Assembly: GCA_946800325.1 (NCBI GenBank)
Contig: OX326956.1
Span: 14,239,167 to 14,303,166, forward strand
Source of the DNA: Luzula sylvatica
Taxonomy: Eukaryota > Streptophyta > Magnoliopsida > Poales > Juncaceae
Length of the DNA stretch: 64,000 nt
Reading direction: 5' to 3'
This document shows, piece after piece, positions 22,955-38,177 of this stretch. A program made the position numbers and the translations under genes. The notes under the pieces were generated by a model. The model was not told the DNA's origin and searched no databases. It was given only the letters and a program-made list of their open reading frames with translations. Every line of letters starts with the position of its first letter. Within the stretch, counting starts at the first letter, position 1.

Positions 22955-25900
22955 TCAATTTTCGTGTCGTAATCAAAATACTCCGTAATTGAAGACTAAC
23001 ACACACAAGTCTCATTTTTTTCTAAAAATTCTTAAAAATGCAAAAACAGAAGTCTAACACCATCAATAAAATTCAATTATGATGTTTTTTTTCTTTAAAT
23101 GTTAAAATTGAAATGTAATACAAGAAAAATACTCAATTTTCATGTCATACTCAAAATACTCCGTAATTGAAGACTAACATACACAAATTTCAATTTTTTC
23201 CAAAATTTCTTAAAAATGCAAAACAGAAGTCTAACACCTTCAAAAAATTGAATCGAGATATTTTTAAAAAAAGGTTAAAATTGAAGTGTAACACAAACAA
23301 AATATTCAATTTCCATGTCGTACTCAAAATACTCCGTAATCAAAAACTAACACACAAATTTTAATTTTTTCAAAAATTTCCTAAAAATGCAAAAACAGAA
23401 GTCTAAGACCTTCGAAAAATTCAATCAAGATATTTTTTTTAAAAATGTTAAATTTGAAGTGTAATAAAATCAAAATACAAAATTTTCATTTCGTACTCAA
23501 AATACTCCATAATTGAAGACTAACACACTCCAATTTCAATTTTTTAAAAAAATTCTTAAAAATGCAAAAACAGAAGTCTAACACCTTCAAAAAATTCAAT
23601 TACGATATATTTTTTAAAAATGTTAAAAATGAAATGCAATACAAGCAGAATACTCAATTTTCATGTCATACTCAAAATACTCCGTAATTGAAGAATAAGA
23701 TACACAAATTTCAATTTTTTCCAAAATTTCTGAAAAATGCAAAAACAGAAGTATAACACCTTAAAAAAAATTCAATTATGATATTTGTTAAAAAAATGTT
23801 AAAATTGAAGTGTAACAAAAGCAAAATACTCAATTTTCATGTCGTACTCAAAATACTCCGTAATTGAAGACAAACACACTAGTCTCAATTTTTACTAAAA
23901 AATCTTAAAAATGCAAAAACAGAAGTCTAACACCTTCAAAAAAAATTCAATTATGATGTTTTTTTTTTAAATGTAAAAATTGAAAAGTAATACAAGCAAA
24001 ATACTCAATTTCCATGTCGTACTCAAAATACTCCGTAATTGAAGACTAACATACACAAATTTCAATTTTTAACAAAATTTCTTAAAAATGCAAAACCGAA
24101 GTCTAACACCTTCAAAAAATTGAATCGAGATATTTTTTAAAAAGGTTTAAATTGAAGTGTAACACAAACAAAATATTCAATTTCCATGTCGTACTCAAAA
24201 TACTCCGCAATCGTAGACTAACACACACAAATTTAAATTTTTTCAAAAATTTCTCAAAAATGAAAAAAGCAGATGTCTAAAACCTTCGAAAAATTCAATC
24301 AAGATATATTTTTTAAAAATGTTAAAATTGAAGGGTAACAAAATCAAAATATTCAATTATCATTTCGTACTCAAAATACTCCGTAATTGAAGACTAAGAC
24401 ACACCAATTTCAATTTTTTCAAAAATTTCTTAAAAATGCAAAAACAGAAGTCTAACACCGTCAAAAAATTCAATTATGACATTTTTTTTTTAAATGTTAA
24501 AATTGAAATGTAATACAAGAAAAATACTCAATTTTTATGTGTAACACAAGAAAAATACTCAATTTTTTTAAAATGTTAAAATTGAAATGTAATACAAGAA
24601 AAATACTCCGTAATTGAAGAATAACATAAACAAATTTCAATTTGTTTTCCAAAAATTCTGAAAAATGCAAAATCAGAAGTCTAACACCTTAAAAAAATTC
24701 AATTATTATATTTGTTAAAGAAAATGTTAAAATTGAAGTGTAACACAAGCAAAATACTCAATTTTCATGTCATACTAAAAAATACTCCGTAATTGAAGAC
24801 TAACACACACAAATTTCAATTGTTTTAAAAATTTCTTAAAAATGCAAAAATTGAAGTCTAACACCTTCGAAAAATTCAATCAAGATATTTAAAAAAAAAT
24901 GTAAAAATTGAAGTGTAACAAAAGCAAATACTCAATTTTCGTGTCGTACTTAAAATACTCCGTAATTGAAGACTAACACACACAAGTTTCACTTTTTTCA
25001 AGAAATTCTTTAAAACGCAAAAACAGAAGTCAAACACCTTCAAAAAATTAAATAATGATATATATTTTTTTAAAATGTTAAATTTGAAATGTACTACAAG
25101 CAAAATACTCAATTTTCACGTCGTACTCAAAATACTCCGTAATTGAAGACTAACATACACAAATTTCAATTTTTGGCAAAATTTCTGAAAAATGCAAAAA
25201 CAGAAGTCTAACACCTTAAAAAAATTCAATTATGATATTTTTAAAAAAAATGTTAAAATTGAAGTGCAACACAAGGAAAATACTCAATTTTCATGTCGTA
25301 CTCAAAATACTCCGTAATTGAAGACTAACACACAAAAATTTCATTTTTTTTCAAAACTTTCTTAAAAATGCAAAAATTGTAGTCTAACACCTTCGAAAAA
25401 TTCAATCAATATATTTTTTCAAAAAGTCTTAAAATTGAAGTGTAACAAAAGCAAAATACTCAATTTTCGTGTCAAACTCAAAATACTCCGCAATTGAAGA
25501 CTAACACACCCAAGTTTCAATTTTTTCGAACAATTCTTAACAATGCAAAAACAGAAGTCTAACACCTTCAAAGTATTCAATTGTGATATTTTTTTTAAAA
25601 ATGTTCAAATTGAAATGTAATACAAGAAAAATACCCAATTTTCATGTCATACTCAAAATACTCCGTAATTGAAGAATAACATACACAAATTTCAATTTTT
25701 CCAAAATTTCTGAAAAATGCAAAAACAAAAGTATATCACCTTAAAAAATTCAATTATGATATTTGTTAAAAAAATGTTAAATTGAAGTGTAACACAAGCA
25801 AAATACTCAATTTTCATGTTTTACTCAAAATACTCCGTAATTGAAGACTAACACACAAAAATTTCATTTTTATTCAAAACTTTCTTAAAAATGCAAAAAT

Positions 25901-26781
25901 TGTAGTCTAACACCTTCGAAAAATTCAATAAAGATATTTTTTCAAAAAATGTTAAAATTGAAGTGTAACAAAAGCAATATACTCAATTTGCGTGTCGTAC
26001 TCAAAATACTCCGTAATTGAAGACTAACACACACAAGTCTCAATTTTTTCAAAAAATTCTTAAAAATGCAAAAACAGAAGTCTAACACCTTCAAAAAAAA
26101 TTCAATTATGATATTTTTTTTTAAATGTTAAAATTGAAATTTAATACAAGCAAAATACTCAATTTTCATGTCGTACTCAAAATACTCCGTAATTGAAGAC
26201 TAACATACACAAATTTAATTTTTTTCCAAAAAATCTTAACAATGGAAAAACAGAATTCTAACACATTCAAAAAATTCAATTATGATATTTTTTTTAATTT
26301 TAAAATGGAAACATAACACAAGCAAAATTCTCAGTTTTCATGTCCTACTCAAAATACTCCGGAATTGAAGACTAACTAACACACACAAATTTCAATTTTT
26401 TCAAAAAAATTCTTAAAAATGCAAAAACAGAGGTCTAACACCTTCAAAAAATTCAATTATGATATTTTTTTAACAAATTTAAATGTAATACAAGCAAAAT
26501 ACTCAATTTTCATGTCGTACTAAATATACACCGTAATTGAAAACTAACGTACACAAATTTCAATTTTTTCCAAAATTGCTGTAAAATGCAAAAACGGAAG
26601 TTTAGCACCTTCAAAAAATTCAATTATAATATTTTTTTTTAAAATGTTAAAACTGAAGTGTAACACAAGCAAAATACTCAATTTTAATGTCGTGCTCAAA
26701 ATACTTCGTAATTGAAGACTAACACGCACAAATTTGATTTTTTTCAAAAAATTCTTCAAAATGCAAAAATTGAAGTGTAAC

Positions 26782-27387
26782 CAATGTTGTAAATTTCGGT
26801 AAACGGTACGGAACGGTCGGGGACCGTAAAACGGTGGAAAAACGGTCATCGAAATCGATAATAATTTAATTGAAATTATAGATGAAACGAAATAAATATA
26901 TAATAATTCAAATTTTTAATAGTAAAAAAATAGCATAAATTCCATCCAATATCTTTGTTTCTTGATAACGTACTCGCACTCGAATTAGAATTGAAACTTT
27001 CACTTTTGACATTAAAAACCATGGATGTACTCGCATTCGAAGTCATTAAACAATTCTAAAATTAAATTATAAGTCATGAATTAAATTAGAAGCCATGAAG
27101 TCCTGTCATAGTGTCATGTACCAATTGTATTATAAATTAGGCATGAATTAAATTAGGCATGAATTAAACAAAACCACTTTATAATTAGGCATGAATTATA
27201 ACTAAGCCATGAAGTCGCTGTGGCCTGTACCAATTTGAACTACCAATTTGCACGAGACAGAGAGGCAGAGCAAAGAGACATCAATTAAATTAGGCATGAA
27301 TTAAATTGCAGAGAGGCATGAATTAAATTAGGACTCATAATTTGCACGAGAGACAAAGAGAGATAGAGAGAGAAATGAGAACCAGTG

Positions 27388-27425
<38 letters not shown>

Positions 27426-27890
27426 CTGTGTGAGCAAGCCCTGTGCGAGCGAGAGAGAGAGAGAGAGAGAGAGAGGACAGTGTGTGACTTGCGACTTGCG
27501 AGAGAGGGTCAGAGCAGTGTTGCAAAAAAGATCCTCAGATCCTGACCTAACTTGCGCGAGAGAGGAGAGTCAGACCCAGAGCGAGAGAGATTCCTGTGCG
27601 ACTGAGCGAGCGAGAGAGAGAGGGAGCCAGACGCCGAGAGAAGAGTTAATTGGAGTGAGTTATTTTGTATATTGGGCTGAATTTTATTTTGGGCCGAAAT
27701 TTTTTAAATATTCAATGATCCAGCAAAATTGATGAGAAAAACGGTCGTTTTTCGCAAAAAAAACGGTCCAACACGTTAAAAAAACGTTTGATCGTTTTTT
27801 CAAAGCGTCTTGTAAAAAACGGAACGTTCTTCCACCGAAACACCGTTTTTGACCGTTTTTCACCGCTTTTCGCCGTTTTTTGCAACACTG
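26782..27890. mobile_element. hAT-type element inserted in satellite
   Basis: An 8-bp target duplication AGTGTAAC at 26774-26781 and 27891-27898 flanks termini CAATGTTGTAAAT (left) and CAGTGTTGCAAAA (right, read inward). Subterminal regions are packed with AAACGG/CCGTTTTT words, like the AAACGG sites of Ac-type elements. The core is AT-rich with (GA)n tracts near 27390-27475. No transposase is seen. Confidence 0.88.
27386..27475. repeat. (GA)n microsatellite
   Basis: Two GA-rich runs separated by TCCTGTGTGAGCAAGCC, inside the hAT-type element. Open frames here encode only Arg/Glu repeats and are not genes. Confidence 0.9.
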
Positions 27891-30800
27891 AGTGTAACAC
27901 CTTCGAAATATTCAATCAAGATATTTTTTCAAAAAATGTAAAAATTGAAGTGTAACAAAAGAAAAATACTCAATTTTTGTTTCGTAGTCAAAATACTCCG
28001 TAATTGAAGACTAACACACACAAGTTTCAATTTTTTCAAAAAATTCTTAAAATTGCATCAGCAGAAGTCTAACACCTTCAACAAAATTCAATTATGATAT
28101 TTTTTTTTAAAATGTTAAAATCGAAATGTAATATAAGCAAAATACTCAATTTTCATGTCGTACTCAAAATACTCCGTAATTAAAGACTAACATACACAAA
28201 TTTAATTTTTTCCAAAAAATCTTATCAATGCAAAAACAGAATTCTAACACCTTCAAAAAATTCAATTGTGATATTTTTTTAAAAAATGTTAAAATTGAAG
28301 TGTAACACAAGAAAAATACACAATTTTCATGTCGTACTCAAAATACTCCGTCATCGAAGACTAACACACACAAATTTCATTTTGTAAAAAAATTTCTAAA
28401 AAATGCAAAAATTAAAGTCGAAGAACTTCGAAAAATTCAATGAAGATATTTTTTCAAAAAATGTTAAAATTGCAGTGTATAAAAATCAAAATACTCAATT
28501 TTCGTGTCGTACCCAATATCCTCCGTAATTGAAGACTAACACACACAAATTTCATTTTTTTAATAAACTTCTTAAAAATGCAAAAGCTGAAGTCTAACAC
28601 CTTCGAAAAATTCAATCAAGATATTTTTTTAAAAAATGGTAAAATTTAAGTGTAACAGAAGCAAAATACTAAATTTCATATCGTACTCAAAATACTCCAT
28701 AATCAAAGAATGACACACAAATTTGAATTTTTTCAAAATTTTCTTAAGAATGCAAAAACTGAAGTCTAACACCTTCGGAAAATTCAATTATGATATATTT
28801 TTTAAATGTTCAAATTGAAATGTAACACAAGCGAAATGCTCAATTTTCATTCCGTACTCAAAATACACCGTAATTGAAGACTAACACACACAAATTTCAA
28901 TTTTTTCAAAACAATCTTAAAAAATGCAAAAAGAACAAGTCTAACACCTACAAAAAAATTCAATTATGATATTTTTTTAAAAAATGTTAAAATTGAAGTG
29001 CAACACAAGCAAAATAGTCAATTTTCATGTCGTACTCAAAATACTCCTTAATTGAATACTAACACCCAAAAATTTCATTTTTTTTCAAAAATTTATTCAA
29101 AATGCAAAAATTGAAGTCTAACACCTTCGAAAAATTCAATCAATATATTTTTTAAAGACTCAATTTTCGGGTCGTACTCAAAATTGAAGTGTAACAACAG
29201 CAAAATACTCAATTTTCGGCTCAAAATACTCCGTAATTGAAGACTAACACACACAAGTTTCAATTTTTTCAAAAAATTCTTAAAAATGCAAAAACAAAAG
29301 TCTAACACCTTCAAAATATTCAATTGTGATATTTTTTTTTTAAATGTTAAAATTGAAATGTAATACAAGCAAAATACTCAATTTTCATGTCGTACTCAAA
29401 ATACTCCGTAATCTAAGACTAAGACACACAAATTTCAATTTTTTCAAAAATTTCTTAAAAATGCAAAAAGAGAAGTCCAACACCTTCGATAAATTCAATT
29501 ATGATATTTTTTAAAAAAATATTAAAATTGAAGTTTAACACATGCAAAATACTCAATTTTCATGTCGTACTCAAAATACTCCGTAATTAAAGACTAACAC
29601 ACACAAATTTCATTTTTTTCAAAAATTTCTTAAAAATGCAAAAACTGAAGTCTAACACCTTCTGAAAATTCAATTATGATATTTTTTTCAAATGTTAAAA
29701 TTGAAATGTAACACAAGCGAAATGCTCAATTTTCATGCCGTACTCAAAATACTCCGTAATTGAAGACTAACACACACAAATTTCAATTTTTTCAAAACAT
29801 TCTTAAAAATGCAAAAAGAAGAAGTCTAACACCTACAAAAAATTCAATTATGATATTTTTTTAAAAAAATGTTAAAATTGAAGTGCAACACATGCAAAAT
29901 ACTCAATTTTCATGTCGTACTCAAAATACTCCGTAATTGAAGATTAACACACAAAAATTTCATTTTTTTTTCAAACATTTCTTCAAAATGCAACAATAGA
30001 AGTCTAAGACCTTCGAAAAATTGAATCAATATATATTTTTTAAAAAATGTCAAAATTGAAGTGTAACAAAAGCAAAATACTCAATTTTCGGGTCGTACTC
30101 AAAATACTCCTTAATTGAAGACTAACACACACGTTTCAATTTTTTCAAAAAAATCATAAAATGCAAAAATAGAAGTCTAACACATTCAAAATATTCAATT
30201 GTGATATTTTTTTTTAAAAAATGTTAAAATTGAAATGTAATACAAGCAAAATACTCAATTTTCATGTCATACTCAAAATACTCCGTAATTGAAGAATAAC
30301 ACACACAAATTTCATTTTTTTGAAAAATTTCTTAAAAATGCTAAAATTGAAGTTTAACACCTTCGAAAAATTCAATCAAGATATTTTTTCCAAAAATGTT
30401 AAAATTGAAGTGTAGCAAAATCAAAATACTCAATTTTCGTGTCGTACCCAAAATCCTCTGTAATTGAAGACTACCACACACAAATTTCATTTTTTTAATA
30501 AAATTCTTAAAAATGCAAAAGCTGAAGTCTAACACCTTCGAAAAATTCAATCAAGATATTTTCTTAAAAAATGGTAAAATTTAAGTGTAACAGAAGCAAA
30601 ATACTAAATATTCATGTCGTACTCAAAATACTCCGTAATCTAAGAATAACACACACAAATTTCAACTTTTTCAAAAATTTCTTCTAATTGCAAAAACAGA
30701 AGTGTAACACCTGCGAAAAATTCAATCAAGATATTTTTTTTTAAAATGTTAAAAATGAAGTGTAACAAAAGCAAAATACTCAATTTTCATTTCGTACTAA

Positions 30801-33800
30801 AAATATTCCGTAATTGAAGAATAACACACACAAATTAGAATTTTTTCAAAATTTTTTGAAAAATGCAAAAATAGAAGTATAGCACCTTCAAAAAATTCAA
30901 TTATGATATTTTTTTTAAAAATTGTTAAAATTGAAGTGTAACACATGCAAAATACTCAATTTTCATGTCGTACTCAAAATACTCCGTAATTAAAGACTAA
31001 CACACACAAATTTAATTTTTTTCAAAAATTTCTTAAAAATGCAAAAACTGAAGTCTAACACCTTCTGAAAATTCAATTATGATATTTTTTTTAAATGTTA
31101 AAATTGAAATGTAACACAAGAGAAATGCTCAATTTTCATGACGTACTCAAAATACTCCGTAATTGAAGACTAACACACACAAATTTCAATTTCTTCAAAA
31201 CATTTTTAAAAATACAAAAAGAAGAAGTCTAACACCTACAAAAAATTCAATTATTATATATTTTTTTTAAAATGCTAAAATTGAAGTGCAACACATGCAA
31301 AATACACATTTTTGATGTCGTACTCGAAATACTCCGTAATTGAAGACTAACACACAAAAATTTCATTTTTTTCAAAAATTTCTTCAAAATGCAAAAATGG
31401 AAGTCTAACACCTTCGAAAAATTGAATCCATATATTTTTTTTTAAAAATGTTAAAATTGAAGTGTAACAAAATGAAAATACTCAATTTTCATGTCGTACT
31501 CTAAATTCTCCGTAATTGAAGACTAACATACACAAATTTCAATTTTTTTCAAAAATTTCTGAAAAATACAAAAACAAAAGTCTAGCACCTTCCAAAAATT
31601 CAATTATGATATTTTTTTTTAAAATGTTAAAATTGAATTGTAACACAAGCAAAATACTAAATTTTCGTGTCATATTCAAAATACTCCGTAATTGAAGACT
31701 AACACACACAAGTTTCAATTTTGTCAAAAAATTCTTAATAATGCAAAAACAGAAGTCTAACACCTTCAAAAAATTCAATTATGATATTTTTTTTAATTTT
31801 AAAATGGAAACATAACACAATCAAAATGCTCAATTTTCATGTCGTACTCACAATACTTGGGAATTGAAGACTAACACACACAAATTTCAATTTTTTCAAA
31901 AAAATTCTTAAAAATGCAAAAATAGAAATCTAACACCTTCAAAAAATTCAATTATGATATTTTTTTTAACAAATTTAAATGTAATACAAGCAAAATACTC
32001 AATTTTCATGTCGTACTCAATATATACACCGTAATTGAGGACTAACGTTCACAAATTTCAATTTTTTCCAAAATTTCTGTAAAATGCTAAAACGGAAGTC
32101 TAGCACCTTCAGAAAATTCAATTATAATTTTTTTTTTAAATTGTTAAAATTAAAGTGTAACACAAGCAAAATACTCAATTTTAATGTCGTACTCAAAATA
32201 CTCCGTAATTGAAGACTAACACACACAAGTTTCATTTTTTTCAAAAAATTCTTAAAAATGAAAAAGCTGAAGTCTAACACCTTCAACAAAATACAATTAT
32301 GATATTTTTTTTAAAAATGTTAAAATCGAAATGTAATATAAGCAAAATACTCAATTTTCAAGTCGTACTCAAAATACTCCGTAATTGAAGACTAACATAC
32401 ACAAATTTAATTTTTTTTCCAAAAAATCTTAAACATAGAAACACAGAAGTCTAACACCTTAAAAAAAATCAATTGTTAACACACAAATTTCATTTTTTTA
32501 AAAAATTTCATTAAAATGCAAAAATTAAAGTCTAAGAACTTCGAAAAATTGAATGAAGATTTTTTTCAAAAAATGTTAAAATTGTAGTGTAGCAAAATCA
32601 AAATACTCAATTTTCGTGTCGTACCCAAAATCCTCCGTACTCGAAGACTAACACACACACAAATTTCGTTTTTTTTAATAAAATTCTTAAAAATGCAAAA
32701 GCTGAAGTCTAACACCTTCGAAAAATTCAATCAAAATATTTTTTTTAAAAATGGTAAAATTTAAGTGTAACAGAAGCAAAGTACTAAATTTTCATGTCGT
32801 ACTCAAAATACTCCGTAATCTAAGAATAACACCCACATATTTGAATTTTTTCAAAAATTTGTTACAAATGCAAAAACTGAAGTCGAACACCTTCGGGAAA
32901 TTCAATTATGATATTTTTTTTTAAATGTTAAAATTGAAATGTAACACAAACGAAATGCTCAATTTTCATGCCGTACTCAAAATACTCCGTAATTGAAGAC
33001 TAACACACACAAATTTCAATTTTTTCAAAACATTCTTAAAAATGCAAAAAGAAGAAGTCTAACACCTACAAAAAATTCAATTATGTTATTTTTTTTTTAA
33101 ATGTTAAAATTGAAGTGCAACACAAGCAAAATACTCAATTTTCATGTCATACTCAAAATACTCCGTAATTGAAGACTAGCACACAAAAATTTCATTTTTT
33201 TTCAAAACTTTCTTCAAAACGCAAAAATTGAAGTTTAACACCTTCGAAAAATTCAATCAATATATTTTATAAAAAAATGTTAAAATTGAAGTGTAACAAA
33301 ATCAAAATACTCAATTTTCGGGTCATACTCAAAATACTCCGTAAATGAAGACTAACACACACAAGTTTCATTTTTTCAAAAAATCTTAAAAATGCAAAAA
33401 CAGAAGTCTAACACCTTCAAAATATTCAATTGTGATATTTTCTTTTTAAAAATGTTAAAATTGAAATGTAATACCATGAAAATACTCAATTTTCATGTCA
33501 TACTCACAATACTCCGTAATTGAAGAATAACATACACAAATTTCAATTTTTTCCAAAAATTCTTAAAAATGCAAAAACAGAAGTCTAAAACCTTCAAAAT
33601 ATTCAATTGTGATATTTTTTTTTTAAATGTTAAAATTGAAATGTAACACAAGCAAAATAGTCAATTTTCACGTCGTACTCAAAATAACCCGTAATTGAAG
33701 ACTAACACACAAAATTTTTATTTTTTTCAAAAATTTCTTAAAAATGCAAAAATTGAAGTTTAACACCTTCGAAAAATTCAATCAAGATATTTTTTCAAAA

Positions 33801-35199
33801 AATGTTAAAATTGAAGTGCAACAAAAGCAATATACTCAATTTTCGTGCCGTACTCAAAATACTCCGTAATTGAAGACTAACAAACACAGGTCTAAGGTTT
33901 TTCAAAAAATTCATAAAAATGCAAAAACATAAGTCTAACACCTTCAAAATAATTCAATTATGATAAAAAAAAATTAAATGTTAAAATTGATATGTAATAC
34001 AAGCAAAGTACTCAATTTTCATGTCGTACAAAAAATACTCCGTATTTGAAGACTAACATACACAAATTTCAATTTTTTCCAAAATTTCTTAAAAATGCAA
34101 AACAGAAGTCTAACACCTTCAAAAAATTGAATCGAGTTATTTTTAAAAAAAGGTTAAAATTGAAGTGTAACACAAACAAAAAATTCAATCTTCATGTCAT
34201 ACTCAAAATACTCCGTAATTTAAGACTAACACGCACAAATTTCATTTTTTTCAAAAACTTCTTAAAAATGCAAAAATTGAAGCCTAACACTTCGAAAAAT
34301 TCAATCAAGATATTTTTTTTAAAAAATGGTATAATTTAAGTGTAACAGAAGCAAAATACTCAATTTTCGTGTCGTATTCAAAATACTCCGTAATTGAAGA
34401 CTAACACACACAAGTTTCAATTTTGTCAAAAAATTCTTAAAAATGCAAAAGCAGAAGTCTAACATCTTCAGAAAATTCAATTATGATATATTTTTTTTAA
34501 ATGTTAAAATTGGAATGTAATACAAGGAAAATACTCAATTTTCATGTTGTACTCAAAATACTCCGTAATTGAAGACTAACATACGAAAATTTCAATTTTT
34601 TCCAAAATTACTTAAAAATGCAAAAACAAAAGTCTAACACCTTCGAAAAATTTAATTGTGATATTTTTTTTAAAAATGTTAAAATTGAAGTGTAACACAA
34701 GCAAAGTACTCAATTTTCATGTCGTACTCAAGATACACCATAATTGAAGACTAACACACACAAATTTCATTTTTATCAAAAATTTCTTAAAATGTAAAAA
34801 ATAAAGTCTAACACCTTCGAAAAATTCAATCAAGATATTTTTTTTCAAAAAATGTTAAAATTGAAGTGTAACAAAAGCAAAATAATCAATTTTGTGTCGT
34901 ACTCAAAATACTCCGTAATTGAAGAATAACACACACAAATTTCATTTTTTTCAAAACATTTCTTAAAAATGCAAAAACCGAAGTCTAACACCTTCGAAAA
35001 AATCAATCAAGATATTTTTTTAAAAATTGGTAAAATTTAAGTGTAACAGAAGCAAAATACTAAATTTTCATGTCGTACTCAAAATACTCCGTAATCTAAG
35101 AATAACACACACAAATTTCAATTTTTTCAAAAATTTCTTCAAATTGCAAAAACAAAAGTCTAACACCTTCGAAAAATTCGATCAAGATATTTTTTTTTA

Positions 35200-38177
35200 G
35201 GGGGAATTTCTCTCATGTCCCTACAAAACTTATAAATAACACATTTATCCCTCACAAATTAAAAATATCATATTTGTCCTTACTAAATCATGTTTGTATC
35301 AAATTTATCCAAAATTTATAATTTAACTAAATTTAACATAAAAATCATAACAATTGACTATTTTACCCCTTAATTAACCCTCAATCCATTAAACTAGTTC
35401 AAACCCTAAACCCGAAAACATCAAAATAATTCAAACTCATACCCGATAACATATGAACCCCTAAACCTATCTCTATCTCCGTACGATCATCATTCTCCTC
35501 TCTTCATACCAAGAAGCTACGAAGAAGCTCCTGTGAGGCGATCTCTTCTGGCTGGAGAAGATGACGCTCTAGTAAGGTGGTCTGGAGAGGCGAAAGAGAG
35601 AAGCCATCGGAAACCCTAGCCCCCAAATCTGCACGAAAACCTAACGAAATCCATACAAAACCAAGAAGGAACTCTCAAAACCCTAAACTCAAGAAACGTC
35701 CGCCAAGAATCGAGCGGCATATTTAATTAAACTTCACTTCATTCATCAAATGGACCCCAAAGAGCTGGCAATATCTTCATCAAGTAAGTCAATTTATTCC
35801 TCAATTGATTCTTCCTTCTATCATAATCAATTATGATTTTTTAACATTAAATAATTAATTTTTTTTTTACCGAAAATAGTATGTTTCTTGATTGAATTAT
35901 GTGTTTATAAGTGAATTAAGGATTTTTAACTCGTAATTAGGCATTATTTCCAGGTCAAATTGTCAATTTTCATATTTATAATTGTCATATGCATATTTAT
36001 TCGAGTATGAAAGCCTGATATGAGTATAAATTGTCAATTTTTATATTTATTTCAATCATTTCTATTCTAATTAATTCATAACAGTTGAGAACATTATTAA
36101 TTCAGTGGAAGGTATTTGCGTCGTATCAACTAGTTACATTTTTTAATCTTTTTTTATGGACTTGATAGAAAAAATAAAAATATATACATCTTCTAATATT
36201 TTTATGCCATTTTGGGTGTAGAGCGAAGCTAATTATGGAACCGGCAGTCCGGCACCACATACATATACAGCATTTGCTTGGCGTTGGAGTGAGAACTTGA
36301 ATATAATCGATGTGTTGTTAGGTTTAGGGTTTAGGATAAAATATGATTAAAGGACTCGAATTGGAGCTTCAATATGTGTATGTGCATGAAATGATGTATT
36401 TGGGAATTACTGTGTCAATTCAAGTTAAATGTATATGAGTTAGATTGAAATGCATAAATATTTTTGTTGTTGTTGAATGACAATTAGTTTGTAGGTGCAA
36501 GACACATGTCCTGAACTTTTTTTTATTATTATGGAGTTTGTGATTTTATAATCATTCTTAGTTTTTTGTTAAATCAAACGAAGTTTAATTCGGTGTTTAC
36601 TTTTCTAATAAAGTTTTGTCAAGGTCTTGAATTGTGATGCGTGTAACCAATAAAACAGATATCCATTGTTCATAATTATACATTTAATGTAAAATTAATA
36701 TATTTATACATAAACCCCAAACACTGTATCACATACATACATACACACAGGCACACACAAGTACACATACACACATCATAGACACGACATACACTCCCCC
36801 CAGACACACGCACACGCCCAATAACAAACATACATACAGATTACTCGTACAAATTACAGACACAAAATACACATCACATAGAAATTGCAATACATAACAC
36901 ATGATCACTTCACCGACAACACATGATCACTTCACCAAATGTTGGATGCCGCTGTAATTTTCTCCAAATCCGGACCACCAAAAACCACGCCAATCACTTC
37001 ATCTTCGCCGTTACGCACCAAGTCTGTCCCCTTTATGCCAATCACTTTATCTTTGCGGTACATACCTTAAAATTATCAAAGCATAAATAAAAATGTAAAA
37101 CAATATATTAAGGAAGAAAAAAAGATATTGTGTAATAAAATGGTTGCACTCACTTGGAAGGAGGCGTTTCTGCCTCGATTTTGCCGTCGAGCTTGCCAGG
37201 ACACTCGAGGACCAGATTTTACGTACGGCCTCTCTAGTAGAAACCATCCATCTAACCAAATACAAAAAATAATTATATATTCTAATAATAAATAATAATC
37301 AAATCAAAATTTGAAACAAAAAAACCATGCGTATCCATGCAAAATAAAACAGCCGCAAGAAAAAAAGAAAAAAAAACCTGCTCAAAAACCCTGCAAAAAA
37401 AAAAACTGAAAAAATATAAAAACACAATAAAAAACAATTGGAACCCTAATTGTCCTAATTGCAACCCTAATTGCAAAAAAACTGTCGTAATCAGCAAAGT
37501 TCAGAAAATTGGAACCTAATTGCGACCCTAATTCAACAATTTATCACAATTATTTAATGTTAAAAATCATAATTGATTATGGTCGAAAAAAGAATCAATT
37601 GATGAATAAATTAACTTACTTGATGAAGATATTGCCCGCTCCTTGGGGTCTTCAGTATGGCGCTCCATTCTTGGCGGACGTCTCTTGAGTTTAGGATTTC
37701 AAGAGTTGCTTCTTGTATGGATTTCGTTAGGTTCTCGTGTCGATCTGGTGGCTAGGGTTTCCGGTGACTTCTCTCTACCGCCTCTCCAGAACACCTTGCT
37801 AGAGAGCCATCTTCGCCGGCTGAAGATATCGCCTCATATAGAGCTGCTTCTTTTCGTAGCTTCTTCGTATGAAAAGAGGAGAAGGGAGATCGTATGGAGA
37901 TAGAGATTGGTTTAGGGGTTCATATGTTATCGGGTATGAGTTTGAATCAATTTGATGTTTATCGGGTTTAGGGTTTCAACTAGTTTGATGGATTGAGGGT
38001 TAATTAAGGGGTAAAATAGTCAATTGTTATGATTTTTTTGTTAAATTGAATAAAATTGTAAATTTTGGATAAATTTGAAACTAACATGGTTTACTAGGGA
38101 TAAATAAGATATTTTTAATTTGTGAGGGATAAATATGTTATTTATGAATTTAGTAGGGACATGAAAGAAATTTCCCC
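35200..38177. mobile_element. Mutator-like element with about 650-bp inverted ends
   Basis: The 9-bp duplication TTTTTTTTA (35191-35199, 38178-38186) flanks ends GGGGGAATTTC and GGGGAAATTTC. Each arm is about 650 bp (35200-35850 and 37530-38177) and contains a gene-like leader with AAACCCTAG, GTCCGCCAAGAAT and AATATCTTCATCAA(G)TAAGT, pointing inward. The middle is AT-rich with a CA-rich patch near 36730-36790. Nine-base duplications and long inverted ends fit Mutator-like elements. There is no recognisable transposase. Confidence 0.88.
37023..37668 (-). CDS. Possible captured gene in the Mutator-like element, unknown function
   Basis: On the minus strand from ATG at 37668 the frame reads MERHTEDPKERAISSS and reaches a strong GTAAGT donor after 37620. 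An acceptor (GTTAG) leads to a second exon at about 37154-37251, open in the joined phase (GWFLLERPYVKSGPRVSWQ and onward), ending at a GTGAGT donor. A third exon from about 37065 would stop after seven codons. The opposite arm has the same leader but its matching ATG is ATC. I do not recognise the family. This is inferred from splice-like signals and phase only. Confidence 0.3.

Noticed and set aside
27328..27732. Arg/Glu- and Ser/Leu-rich frames
   Set aside because: Produced by (GA)n inside a hAT-type element.
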